Source: an uncultured Flavobacteriales bacterium
GTDB lineage: Bacteria > Bacteroidota > Bacteroidia > Flavobacteriales_G > Salibacteraceae
Assembly (NCBI GenBank): GCA_937899835.1
Contig: CALCCE010000285.1
Location: forward strand, 1-51,195
Reading direction: 5' to 3'
Length of the DNA: 51,195 bases
The notes under the pieces are model-generated. The model was not told where the DNA came from. It was given only the letters and a program-made list of their open reading frames with translations, and made no database searches. The position numbers and the translations under genes are program-made. Positions 7,863 to 17,627 of the stretch are shown here, one piece after another. How positions within the stretch are numbered: position 1 is the stretch's first letter; each line of letters opens with the position of its first letter.

Positions 7863-8582
7863 ATGACTCTTCCTTCTATTTCCTCCCTCCTGTTCTTGTT
7901 TCTCCTTTCGTGCATCGGTTGGAGCCAGAGTAACCAATCGCTCGACTTCATTGGTAGCATTGATTACGGTTATCGTGCCCTACGTACTCCCGATACCGAC
8001 GAAAGCTTTTCACAGCTAGTGAAAAACCGCGACTCTTATGAAATTGGCAAAGTCAATTGGAGAGTAGGATTTAATTTCAACCAGCGGCTGGGCAGTAAAC
8101 TATTCTTCAAAACTGGTCTTCGACTGGCCAATGGAGGCTATGGTACCAAAGAGCTTACCACTGCTACCACCACCCTTCCAAACGCCTCTCTGCCAAATAA
8201 ATATAAGATCAACTACAACTATTGGTTTGCCGAAATTCCGTTGGCATTAAGGTTCGAAATCAATCAAAAAAAGTTCTCTCCTTTTATAGAAGCTGGAGTA
8301 GCTCCCTCCGTTTATCTTGTCAATCGCAATCGAATTTTTAGGAATGGCGAAGCTTCTACCGAATTCGTTGATCAAGAAGCAATTTATGGTTTCAACCGGC
8401 TACATTGGGTGGGAACTTTATCGTTTGGCGCAAACTACAACCTCAATGAAAAATTTCAATTCTTTGGCCAGCCTACCTTTCGCTATCATTTCACGAAGGT
8501 AGCAGATGCACCCATCCGGGAATACCACTACAACTTTGGCTTAGAATTGGGCGTTCGGAAACGTTTTTCCTACAAAGGATAA
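7863..8582 (+). CDS. PorT-like outer-membrane beta-barrel protein, copy 2
   Basis: A 239-residue paralogue of the protein at 3532-4278. Signal peptide LFLFLLSCIGWSQ, then LDFIGSIDYGYRAL (copy 1: IDVMGSLDYGYRTI), NWRVGFNFNQRLGSKLFFKT, NYWFAEIPLALRFEINQKKF, PFIEAGVAPSVYLVNRN, FQFFGQPTFRYHF and the closing YNFGLELGVRKRF. Start ATG 7863 is chosen because it directly precedes the signal peptide; the frame is open to 7812. The two copies are separated by four other genes, so they are an old dispersed duplication. Function unknown. Confidence 0.8.
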   Translation: MTLPSISSLLFLFLLSCIGWSQSNQSLDFIGSIDYGYRALRTPDTDESFSQLVKNRDSYEIGKVNWRVGFNFNQRLGSKLFFKTGLRLANGGYGTKELTTATTTLPNASLPNKYKINYNYWFAEIPLALRFEINQKKFSPFIEAGVAPSVYLVNRNRIFRNGEASTEFVDQEAIYGFNRLHWVGTLSFGANYNLNEKFQFFGQPTFRYHFTKVADAPIREYHYNFGLELGVRKRFSYKG

Positions 8583-8651
8583 GCTGATAAAACTCCCGAA
8601 AATGCTAAATGAGTTCTGAAAAATTGCTCATTCTTTGAACAAAGAAGTTAT

Positions 8652-9659
8652 TTAGTGATCAACTTCGGCCCATAACCTGCGCATGAACCGCAGCACATTT
8701 TCGCTGCTCATGGCCGTTACCAGGTTGGGATCAACCCGATCGGCAATGGTGGCTAAGATGGCAGGATAGCGAGTGGCATCGCTGTGTTCGGGATAATAAA
8801 AAGGTACCCTGGATCGGTCCGGATGATGGTCGGTGCAAAAGTAATCGGCTCCGAAGCAGACGGCTTGCGCTCCACCGAGTTGCAAACCGTGCGCAAGATG
8901 ATCGTAAAGGGCATTGGAGTCGTCATTGTTGACAAAAGCCCGAAGGAAGTTGAGGCCAATGAGCCCCTTGCGTTTAATGATATCTTTGGCCAAATCGTCG
9001 GGCAGGTTGCGCACGTGATGAAACACTTCCCGGTAGTTGGAGTGACTGGCAATGATGGGCAAATCGAGGTTGTGCTGGTCGATGTATTCAAGCATACCGT
9101 AAGCCAAAGCATCACTAGCATGGGAAAAATCGATAGCAATTTTTCGACCACTCAAATATTGCAGCAAGGTTTTACCGTCCTCTTTTAATCCGGCTGCACT
9201 GTTGTTGCCTCCTCCAAAGCGATTCTCGGGATGGTGCGTTAAGCCAACATACAACAAGCGAGAGGTATTGCTAATGATTTGTTCCAATCGCTCCAAGCCT
9301 TTCTCCAAGGGTTCGTCTTCTTCACAAATCCCAGAGGCATTTTCGATGGCCGCAATCATTCCCAAACGATCATCAGTGGGCAATTGGTCCAAAGCCTCAA
9401 CATCGTCTACCACGTAACAGTACCCTGCATGATCGGTGCAGAGTTCTTGAAAAATCTGACTTTGCCGCAAAGCCATGGCGGTACTCCCCGATTTAGTTGG
9501 TGTAAAAATGGCCATTACCTGTAGCTTAACTCCACCCTCGGCGAGTGCCGGAAAAGAACTTCCAATGCGCTCCCGGTCAAAGGGGTTTAGCGGAGTAGTG
9601 CTCAAAAGGTAGGCAAGCAGGTCGCAGTGCAGGTCAATTACGGGTGAAGGCATAGGCAT
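8652..9659 (-). CDS. Membrane-dipeptidase-like peptidase M19 (renal dipeptidase family)
   Basis: The 335-residue protein shows the M19 zinc motifs: H11 and D13 in VIDLHCDLL, the bridging glutamate in GMIAAIENASG, and histidines in LTHHPEN, AIDFSHAS and PIIASHSNYR. M19 enzymes hydrolyse dipeptides, including ones with a D-residue at the second position, using a binuclear zinc site in an amidohydrolase-like TIM barrel. There is no signal peptide, so it should act in the cytoplasm. ATG 9659 and ATG 9653 are both possible starts. It has its own -7 box at 9684-9691 and is transcribed away from the SnoaL lipoprotein at 9794. Confidence 0.9.
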   Translation of the reverse strand: MPMPSPVIDLHCDLLAYLLSTTPLNPFDRERIGSSFPALAEGGVKLQVMAIFTPTKSGSTAMALRQSQIFQELCTDHAGYCYVVDDVEALDQLPTDDRLGMIAAIENASGICEEDEPLEKGLERLEQIISNTSRLLYVGLTHHPENRFGGGNNSAAGLKEDGKTLLQYLSGRKIAIDFSHASDALAYGMLEYIDQHNLDLPIIASHSNYREVFHHVRNLPDDLAKDIIKRKGLIGLNFLRAFVNNDDSNALYDHLAHGLQLGGAQAVCFGADYFCTDHHPDRSRVPFYYPEHSDATRYPAILATIADRVDPNLVTAMSSENVLRFMRRLWAEVDH

Positions 9660-9683
9660 AAATAAAATGGATGCTACTTTTCC

Positions 9684-9691
9684 AAAGGTAT
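9684..9691 (-). promoter_or_regulatory. Putative Bacteroidota -7 box for the M19 dipeptidase
   Basis: On the minus strand TACCTTTG matches TAnnTTTG exactly, 25 bases before the ATG at 9659. No convincing -33 TTTG is seen at the usual distance. Confidence 0.4.
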
Positions 9692-9793
9692 CTTTAAATT
9701 CACAGAAGATCGATTTTCAACCTTCCCAACAAAGGAAAAAGAAAAATCCTCACCTCTTTTAGTTACTGGTCATACACCTTCAATTATCTCATT

Positions 9794-10267
9794 ATGCCCA
9801 ACTTCTCCTCTCGCCTACTTTTAGTACTCTATCTGCTACTCCTGGTTGCCTGCCAATCGCCTGCTAACGAGGAACATATACGGCAGCAAATTCTCGACAA
9901 CGGGGCAGTAATCCGGGCAGCTTTTGCTGAGGGAGATCTGCAAAAAATCGAAGCCTTGCACCACCCGAAAGTAGAGAAGGCCTTGGGTTATACCAATGTG
10001 CAGAAAGGACGCGAGGCCGTTATAAAAGGAGTAGCAACTACCCTGGAAAACTATTCGATAGAGTTTATCGAAAATGAGGTGGAAAGCATTTTAATAGATG
10101 GCAACCTCGCCATTGAGCAAACGAAGTTTTCCATTGCGGGAAAGCCCAAAAAGGGAGGCGAGCCATTTACTTTCAGTGGGCGCACCCTGGTGACCTACAT
10201 ACGCTATGAAAAAAGCCCTACCGGCTGGGCCACGATTCGTGAGATCATTCAGCCCGCTACCAATTGA
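9794..10267 (+). CDS. SnoaL/DUF4440-like lipoprotein
   Basis: A 157-residue protein with a strong signal and lipobox LLLVACQ. The following domain has the NTF2/DUF4440 layout: helix NGAVIRAAFAEGDLQKIEAL followed by HHPKVEKAL and KGREAVIKGVATTLEN, then alternating strands SILIDGNLAIEQTKFSI and TFSGRTLVTYIRYEK, ending GWATIREIIQPATN, with the Trp-containing last strand expected for the family. That last strand is the piece missing from the related lipoprotein at 2349-2786. DUF4440 domains form dimers with a small-molecule pocket; ligand unknown. It is separated from the PLP enzyme at 10427 by a 160-bp gap holding a promoter. Confidence 0.75.
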   Translation: MPNFSSRLLLVLYLLLLVACQSPANEEHIRQQILDNGAVIRAAFAEGDLQKIEALHHPKVEKALGYTNVQKGREAVIKGVATTLENYSIEFIENEVESILIDGNLAIEQTKFSIAGKPKKGGEPFTFSGRTLVTYIRYEKSPTGWATIREIIQPATN

Positions 10268-10383
10268 GCTTTTGGTGCCCACTAATTGCGATGCAAAACA
10301 AAGGCCATCCGTAAAACGAGCCATCTGTCCCTACTCCCCCTTTTTTGCGGGGCAAAATTCCAGATCAGCTAATGGGTATATAG

Positions 10384-10391
10384 TAGTTTTG
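10384..10391 (+). promoter_or_regulatory. Putative -7 box for the Cys/Met PLP enzyme
   Basis: TAGTTTTG is a full match to TAnnTTTG, 35 bases before the ATG at 10427. The -33 element is not obvious. Confidence 0.4.
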
Positions 10392-10426
10392 GGCCAGATA
10401 GTTCAAACCCAGGAGAAGACTTACCT

Positions 10427-12304
10427 ATGAATACTGCCAAGCCCTTTGATCCAACGACCACCGAAGATGCTCACTTGTTGCAATTCCTTGCCAACGTGCT
10501 TGCGCATTTACCCTCCGATTGGTTAAAACTCACCACGCACCGCTTGGACATTTACACCGAGAAGCTGGCCAAAACCGAGTTTTTAGAACATTTGGACCAT
10601 TTGTATCAACAGCAGCAGGTGAATACCGAAGCGCTCCGCGAATTGCCTACCGCGTACGACTACATTCGCCTGGGGCATCCGCTTTCGTGCGTATTAGAGT
10701 GGAGTATAGCCCGTTCTCACGGTGTTTCTGCCGATCAGGTCATCAGCTTTGCGTCTCAGACTGCACCGATACTGGCAGTGCTTCGAAAAAACCACTTTGA
10801 AAAGAAAAATACGCAAATCTGCTACTCGGGCGAGTTGCCAACCTTTTTCGATGCCGATACGGTGAAAAGGGTTTACGGCTATGCTTTTGAACTCAAGCAA
10901 GTTGGTGGTCCCGATGAGATTACTGATTTCAACGGTAGCACCATTTTCCTCTCGGAGGAAACCGAAATTTCTCCTTTCAATACACTCCCTCCTGTGGATT
11001 TTTACATCTGTACTTTGGGACATCTGGGCAGTATTATTCTGGTGAATGGAGAACACAACCGGTCATACATTTCTGAAATACAACACGTGCGCAGAAGGGA
11101 AACCATTGCCATGACACCCGCCGATTGCTTTTCGGTTTTGAAAACCATGACCCAAAGCACTGCTCTCGATACCTCTCGCGGGCCTCAAAAAGATGATTTG
11201 AAGGTGGTGCAAGAGGCACTGCACAACATCACTGGGGTGACGACCAAAGTTTTGGTAGGCTCCAGCGGCCTTTCAGTGCAATATGCCATCATGATGGGAC
11301 TGGTTCACCACGCCATGGAGCATCATCCTGGCAAAGCGATCAAGTTCATTGTACCGCCCAATTGCTATGGCGGCACCAACGATCAGGCCCGCCGGGTGGC
11401 CGCTTGCCTCGACCATGTGGAGGTAGTAGATCTGCCGGTGGATGCCGGCAGCGATATGGTGCAAAGCATTGAAACTGTTTTAACTCGTATGGCGGCTGAA
11501 GATGCGGTACCTTATATCATTGTTGAAATTCCCACCAACCCAAGGGTAGAAGTGCCCAACTTGCCCGATTTGCAAGCGGCATTGGTTCAGGTACGTCATA
11601 CGCCTGCTGGTGAAAAAGCGATCGATCCGGTTTTTATCCTGGACCAAACGTTTTGTCCCAATGTTCACTTTTTGGGAGCAGATAAAATTTTGGGTGCCGT
11701 ACGCACCGTTGTTTACGCCAGTGGTTCAAAGTTTCCCAGTGGCGGCCTTTGCACGGCAGGCTATTGTGTTGGCAATACCCTGGTGGTGGATGTGATGGAC
11801 ACTATAGAACGTCATCTTAACCTCTGCGACAACGCAGCTACCGGACTACAAGTGGGGCTACTCGCCCAACAATTGCCTTCGATGAACCAGCGAATTGCAA
11901 AGGCTTATCAAAATACCCGGGCGTTTGTCAACCACATTCAGGTTACCTTACCGGGGGCAAAAATCAACTTTGTGTCGGAAAAATTGGCCAAGGAAGGCTT
12001 TACTCCATCGGTTTTCTCCCTCGACCTGCCCACCAAAGGCGAAACGGAAGAGGCCCGGGAAACTTATAAACGGGCTTTGAACCACCAGCTCATTCAATTG
12101 ATGATCTCGCAGATACCCAAAGAATCTAAATACTGTGTGAGCTACGGGCAGCTAAAAGGATGCTACTGGACCATTCCGGCCACTTCTACCCAGGGAACCA
12201 CCAAAGAAGGGGACAAAGACTACATCGCGCGGGTTGCCCTCTCCCCCAACATGGACCTCGAACGACACATGGAGGTGTTTAGCGCATTTGTTGAAGGGTT
12301 ATAG
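10427..12304 (+). CDS. Long Cys/Met-metabolism PLP-dependent enzyme (cystathionine gamma-synthase/beta-lyase superfamily)
   Basis: The 625-residue protein ends in a recognisable Cys/Met PLP fold. VLVGSSGLSVQYAIMMGLVH is the substrate/PLP-binding helix start, IVEIPTNPRVEVPNL corresponds to the ESPTNP motif, FILDQTFCPN to the DNTF(A/C) motif with the PLP-pairing Asp, and ASGSKFPSGGLCTAG carries the likely Schiff-base lysine K435. Such enzymes handle cystathionine, O-acyl-homoserine or methionine. It is far longer than the usual 380-430 residues: about 250 residues precede the PLP-binding part, and motifs deviate from the canonical TKxxxGH. It is therefore a divergent subfamily and the exact reaction is open. 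Cytoplasmic, apparently monocistronic. Confidence 0.8.
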   Translation: MNTAKPFDPTTTEDAHLLQFLANVLAHLPSDWLKLTTHRLDIYTEKLAKTEFLEHLDHLYQQQQVNTEALRELPTAYDYIRLGHPLSCVLEWSIARSHGVSADQVISFASQTAPILAVLRKNHFEKKNTQICYSGELPTFFDADTVKRVYGYAFELKQVGGPDEITDFNGSTIFLSEETEISPFNTLPPVDFYICTLGHLGSIILVNGEHNRSYISEIQHVRRRETIAMTPADCFSVLKTMTQSTALDTSRGPQKDDLKVVQEALHNITGVTTKVLVGSSGLSVQYAIMMGLVHHAMEHHPGKAIKFIVPPNCYGGTNDQARRVAACLDHVEVVDLPVDAGSDMVQSIETVLTRMAAEDAVPYIIVEIPTNPRVEVPNLPDLQAALVQVRHTPAGEKAIDPVFILDQTFCPNVHFLGADKILGAVRTVVYASGSKFPSGGLCTAGYCVGNTLVVDVMDTIERHLNLCDNAATGLQVGLLAQQLPSMNQRIAKAYQNTRAFVNHIQVTLPGAKINFVSEKLAKEGFTPSVFSLDLPTKGETEEARETYKRALNHQLIQLMISQIPKESKYCVSYGQLKGCYWTIPATSTQGTTKEGDKDYIARVALSPNMDLERHMEVFSAFVEGL

Positions 12305-12322
12305 CCTTGTATCGGGGTTCAT

Positions 12323-12651
12323 TTGGTAAATCCTAAACTCCACATCCTGCAGATTCTAATTTCCCTGTTCCTGCTCTGGTGTCTGCTCAATTGTTAAAGG
12401 GGCCTATGCTTACCACTATGCGGTAGGGGATGATTTAACACCAGAAGGGGAAAAAGAATTTATGTTTGAATACCTTATCAAAGGTGGCATGATTCACTAC
12501 CGTTGCCACGATTTTGAACACCCCAAGTCTGATTCAAAGTTTAATTCGATGGGTATTTTACCAAAAGAGTGGATTCCCGGTGAGAATGCCCTCCACCGAA
12601 GAACAACATTCACAGATTGAGTTGGATCTGAAATTGAATGCATTCCATTAA
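12323..12651 (+). pseudogene. Decayed small lipoprotein gene (two frameshifts)
   Basis: From TTG 12323 one frame gives a hydrophobic leader ILQILISLFLLWCLLNC that ends at a stop. A shifted frame continues KGAYAYHYAVGDDLTPEGEK, then FMFEYLIKGGMIHYRCHDF and GILPKEWIPGENALH. A second shift gives PSTEEQHSQIELDLKLNAFH before TAA 12649-12651. The order (lipobox leader, charged body, regular end) suggests a once-intact lipoprotein of about 105 residues. Family not recognised. Nothing else is visible between here and the next gene at 12881. Confidence 0.5.
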
Positions 12652-12880
12652 GGTGGTGTCTAAACACTACTTGGATTAGACCAACATTCTTTTGGGTGAT
12701 TTATCCCTCTTTCACTACTTTCCATAGCGGGAAAGGGGAGCAAAACCCTCTTGTTAGGAAGCGACCATACGAAGGGAATTTTCACAGATTTGACTTTTAA
12801 TTTGACCAATAATCGTTTTATACTGAAAAGGGATTTTTAAACTATCCAAAGTGATGCAACGGTTTTGTCGTTATACGGTT

Positions 12881-13843
12881 ATGAAATACTGGTTTTCGCT
12901 TTGCCTCCTGTCTTTGACTATTTCGGCAGCCTTTTCTCAATCTAATTACCTCCATTATCACCAAGGTATCAACCAAACCGAAGCATTGATTGTAGAAGAG
13001 CAGTTTTCGGAGGCGGTCCGAGCTTATGATTCTCTCTTTGCCGAATATGAATACGTTTTCCTCAAAGATTTGCTCATTGCAGCCCAAATTGCTGTGTTGA
13101 GTGAGCAACCAGAAAAGACCACCCAATGGCTCGAACGAGCTTTGAAGAAAGGTTACCAATGCGACTGTATCACCCGAATGCCAGTTTTCGAAAAGTACAT
13201 CGAAACCAAGGCATGGCAACACTTGCTGGACCAATCCGAGGAGTTCAAGGCTGATTATTACTCCAGCATCCAACTCCAATGGCACCGTGAATTTCACCAA
13301 CGATACAAACGAGAACAGGAAAGCAAAACCGCCTCCGACCGAAGTGCTTACATCTCCATTGTTTCCAATAATTATCAGCGGATAAAGGTGTTAATGGACT
13401 CTGTTCCCTTTCCATCCGAAAGAATCGTGGGCATCGACAATGAAATGTTATTCCCCAGCCAAAATGGAGGAAAACTCAGCAACTGTGATGCCGCTAACTC
13501 GAAGGTGATTCCTACTTTGTTGCACTACGACAACCCGATCACCGATATTGGTTGGGACAAATTCGTAGCAGCCTTGCAATCCGGGCACCTGCATCCGAAT
13601 CAATTTGCTACCATCTACTCTTTTGAAAGCAACTATGTGAGCCGCTTAAACGCGAACAAGAACATCAACCGCCCGGAATTGCCGCAATACTATTTCCAGT
13701 TCCCTTTTGGAAAAAAATCGAAAGACCTGGAAAAGGTCAATCGCCACCGTGCGCAATTTGGTATATGTTCCATCGAATTGAGCGAAAAAAAGAAACTGAT
13801 TTGTCGAAAATACAGGCTGCGTATGCGCTTTGGGTATCAATGA
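12881..13843 (+). CDS. Secreted protein of unknown function
   Basis: The start ATG 12881 gives MKYWFSLCLLSLTISAAFSQ, a clear signal peptide; the frame is open to GTG 12851. The 320-residue product has an N-terminal helical part with TPR-like texture (ALIVEEQFSEAVRAYDSLFA, KDLLIAAQIAVLSEQ, KTTQWLERALKKGY). A C-terminal part carries IVGIDNEMLFPSQNG, IPTLLHYDN and DKFVAALQSGHLHPNQFATI. No catalytic motif is recognised. Similar helix-plus-tail secreted proteins are common hypothetical proteins in Bacteroidota. Location periplasm or outside; the role is unknown. Confidence 0.65.
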   Translation: MKYWFSLCLLSLTISAAFSQSNYLHYHQGINQTEALIVEEQFSEAVRAYDSLFAEYEYVFLKDLLIAAQIAVLSEQPEKTTQWLERALKKGYQCDCITRMPVFEKYIETKAWQHLLDQSEEFKADYYSSIQLQWHREFHQRYKREQESKTASDRSAYISIVSNNYQRIKVLMDSVPFPSERIVGIDNEMLFPSQNGGKLSNCDAANSKVIPTLLHYDNPITDIGWDKFVAALQSGHLHPNQFATIYSFESNYVSRLNANKNINRPELPQYYFQFPFGKKSKDLEKVNRHRAQFGICSIELSEKKKLICRKYRLRMRFGYQ

Positions 13844-13931
13844 GCACCTTTTCTTAGTTGCTTTAATCCCAGTTTGAGTTTCTCTTTATGATAGGCATAC
13901 AGGTTATCGCTTATCCTCTTATTTTCGCCTC

Positions 13932-14717
13932 ATGGCTTCTCCCAATCGCCCCTTTTTGCAGTATAGCAACGCTTATCTGGTTTATATTATCGATACGGAG
14001 ATTGAGCCCATTCGAAAGGTAGAAGCAGCTCGGGAGATTGAACTGAGAGAGCTATCAACTGAGGAAATAGACCGTATTCGCGAAAGGGCATCAGAAGTAA
14101 ATGATACCCCTCCCACTACAGGGGTATCTGATGCGGCAAATGAAAGCCCCGAATGGGATCAACTCGGGGAAGACATACTGGATGTTGATTTAGAACCCGA
14201 CAGGTTTGCGCTTACCCGAACCGGCAGGCGGTGGTTTCGCGTTTTGTCCTGGCTTTTGGGGCTACATGTACTCATTAGCTGGGTGGTACAGATCATTGTC
14301 CATTCGCAGATGGGGTATCAATTCACCGATATGGGCTTGTTTCAATTCAAACGCGTTTTGGTGATGCTGGTGCTACCGGTTGCCCTCATTCTTTTTGTCG
14401 CCAGGATGTCTTCCGGGCTGCAGATAATTGCCAGTATTTTTGGCTTTCTTACCGCCAGCGCTGTCATCTATCACCTGCAAGAGGTGCCGTTGTGGTTCAA
14501 CGAACCTAATCTTTACCCCGAATACATGTTCTATGGGGTGGGAATCAACCTGGTGGCTACCTACACCTACATGATAATCATCTTAGTTGGTTTAAGTCAC
14601 AAGCGGCTCACTGCTATTTTTAGGTTAACCTCTACCCGAATCTACTACCTCTTTTTTGGGTTTGGTTTACTGGGTGTAGTATTCGAATTGATGGATGCTT
14701 TTATGATAGCGTTTTGA
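13932..14717 (+). CDS. Integral membrane protein of unknown function
   Basis: A 261-residue protein. About 95 charged residues come first, with an acidic helix AAREIELRELSTEEIDRI. Then come about five transmembrane segments: SWLLGLHVLISWVVQIIV, RVLVMLVLPVALILFVARM, IIASIFGFLTASAVIY, GINLVATYTYMIIILVGL and IYYLFFGFGLLGVVF. No enzyme motif is visible. A soluble N-terminus on a membrane bundle suggests an inner-membrane protein. It converges on the isocitrate dehydrogenase gene, with that gene's terminator between them. Confidence 0.65.
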   Translation: MASPNRPFLQYSNAYLVYIIDTEIEPIRKVEAAREIELRELSTEEIDRIRERASEVNDTPPTTGVSDAANESPEWDQLGEDILDVDLEPDRFALTRTGRRWFRVLSWLLGLHVLISWVVQIIVHSQMGYQFTDMGLFQFKRVLVMLVLPVALILFVARMSSGLQIIASIFGFLTASAVIYHLQEVPLWFNEPNLYPEYMFYGVGINLVATYTYMIIILVGLSHKRLTAIFRLTSTRIYYLFFGFGLLGVVFELMDAFMIAF

Positions 14718-14741
14718 CACCTGTATATACCAGCAGAAAGC

Positions 14742-14766
14742 AAAAAGGGCACCCTCACGGATGCCC
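14742..14766 (-). terminator. Rho-independent terminator of the isocitrate dehydrogenase gene
   Basis: Read on the minus strand, GGGCATCC-GTGA-GGGTGCCC is an 8-bp stem (one T-G wobble) with a GTGA loop, followed at once by TTTTTG. It lies 25 bases downstream of the stop at 14792. Confidence 0.8.
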
Positions 14767-14791
14767 CTTCATCTATTCTATTGGTTGCTAA

Positions 14792-17020
<2,229 letters not shown>

Positions 17021-17054
17021 TTAAAAAGGCTCCTGAGCCTTGGGAAAAGTGCGA

Positions 17055-17062
17055 CAAAAATA
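17055..17062 (-). promoter_or_regulatory. Putative -7 box for isocitrate dehydrogenase
   Basis: On the minus strand TATTTTTG is a perfect TAnnTTTG, 49 bases before ATG 17005. Upstream the sequence is T-rich, with no exact TTTG at the expected -33. The remaining bases between here and 17340 hold nothing I can name. Confidence 0.5.
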
Positions 17063-17340
17063 GGCTTTAGATGCGTTGAAAAAAAGCTGAAACAGGAGCT
17101 ATTGTCGTCTTTAATTGGTGTACCCTTTCCTCAGTCCGTTACCGAAACCTACGAATTGGTATTTGCCTTGCTATCCCAACTCATTAAGAGGCCTTGACAG
17201 GAGCCGATTGGATAAGGCTGGGCTTATCACTGTTCAGGTAATTTAGCTACTTGTCTTTGCAGGAAACAAATAAAAACACAACAGGCTCATTTTGAGAAAC
17301 TTGTATAAAAATCTACACGGCGAATTGGAAAAAAATGCAC

Positions 17341-17436
17341 CATTTAATAGAATCCCTACAGCGTCATTTAATAGAAATAGCACAACATCATTTAATAGAA
17401 TGTCTACAGCATCATTTAATAGAAAAGCTACGTAAG
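17341..17436. repeat. Four 24-bp tandem direct repeats upstream of the Fic gene
   Basis: The 12-base core CATTTAATAGAA occurs at 17341, 17365, 17389 and 17413, exactly 24 bases apart, identical in all four units. The 12-base filler between cores is partly conserved (CTACAGC in units 1 and 3). A fifth, weaker core with ATTAATAGAA lies at about 17562-17571. The array is 190 bases before the Fic start and about 340 bases from the isocitrate dehydrogenase start. A 24-bp period is slightly more than two helical turns, so proteins bound to successive cores would sit at a regular angular offset. It looks like a multimeric operator or iteron set. Confidence 0.85.
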
Positions 17437-17450
17437 CTCTATTAAAAATG
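17413..17450. promoter_or_regulatory. Imperfect inverted repeat formed by the last direct-repeat unit
   Basis: The fourth core and its flank (CATTTAATAGAAAAGCT) face a near-complement whose reverse reads CATTTTTAATAGAGCTT, with a short centre ACGTA. The array therefore ends with one reversed copy of the same site. This fits a dimeric winged-helix regulator. Confidence 0.5.
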
Positions 17451-17529
17451 ACTCTAAATGAATATAATAAGCCATCTTTCGATGAATAAGGAGGGCATAA
17501 ATTTTACAAACTTTATACTGTTGCAGATT

Positions 17530-17567
17530 TTAATTGATGATTTTTGGGTTTAAAAAGCATCAATTAA
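17530..17567. promoter_or_regulatory. Perfect 10-bp inverted repeat in the Fic promoter region
   Basis: TTAATTGATG at 17530-17539 and CATCAATTAA at 17558-17567 are exact complements, 18 bases apart. The spacer holds GATTTTTG, one base from the -7 consensus TAnnTTTG. The gene starts 60 bases downstream. A repressor bound here would cover the likely promoter. Confidence 0.55.
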
Positions 17568-17627
17568 TAGAAAAAATACATAAATTAGGGTTGAGAAAGT
17601 TAAGATTAAGAAGATATACCTTGATTC

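Noticed and set aside
8631-8646. Hairpin TTCTTTG-AA-CAAAGAA as a shared terminator between convergent genes
   Set aside because: Short AT-rich stem, no T-tract on either strand; not convincing enough to list as a terminator.
17341-17436. CRISPR array
   Set aside because: Repeat cores are only 12 bases with 12-base, partly conserved fillers, four units, no cas genes nearby. The period fits an operator array instead.
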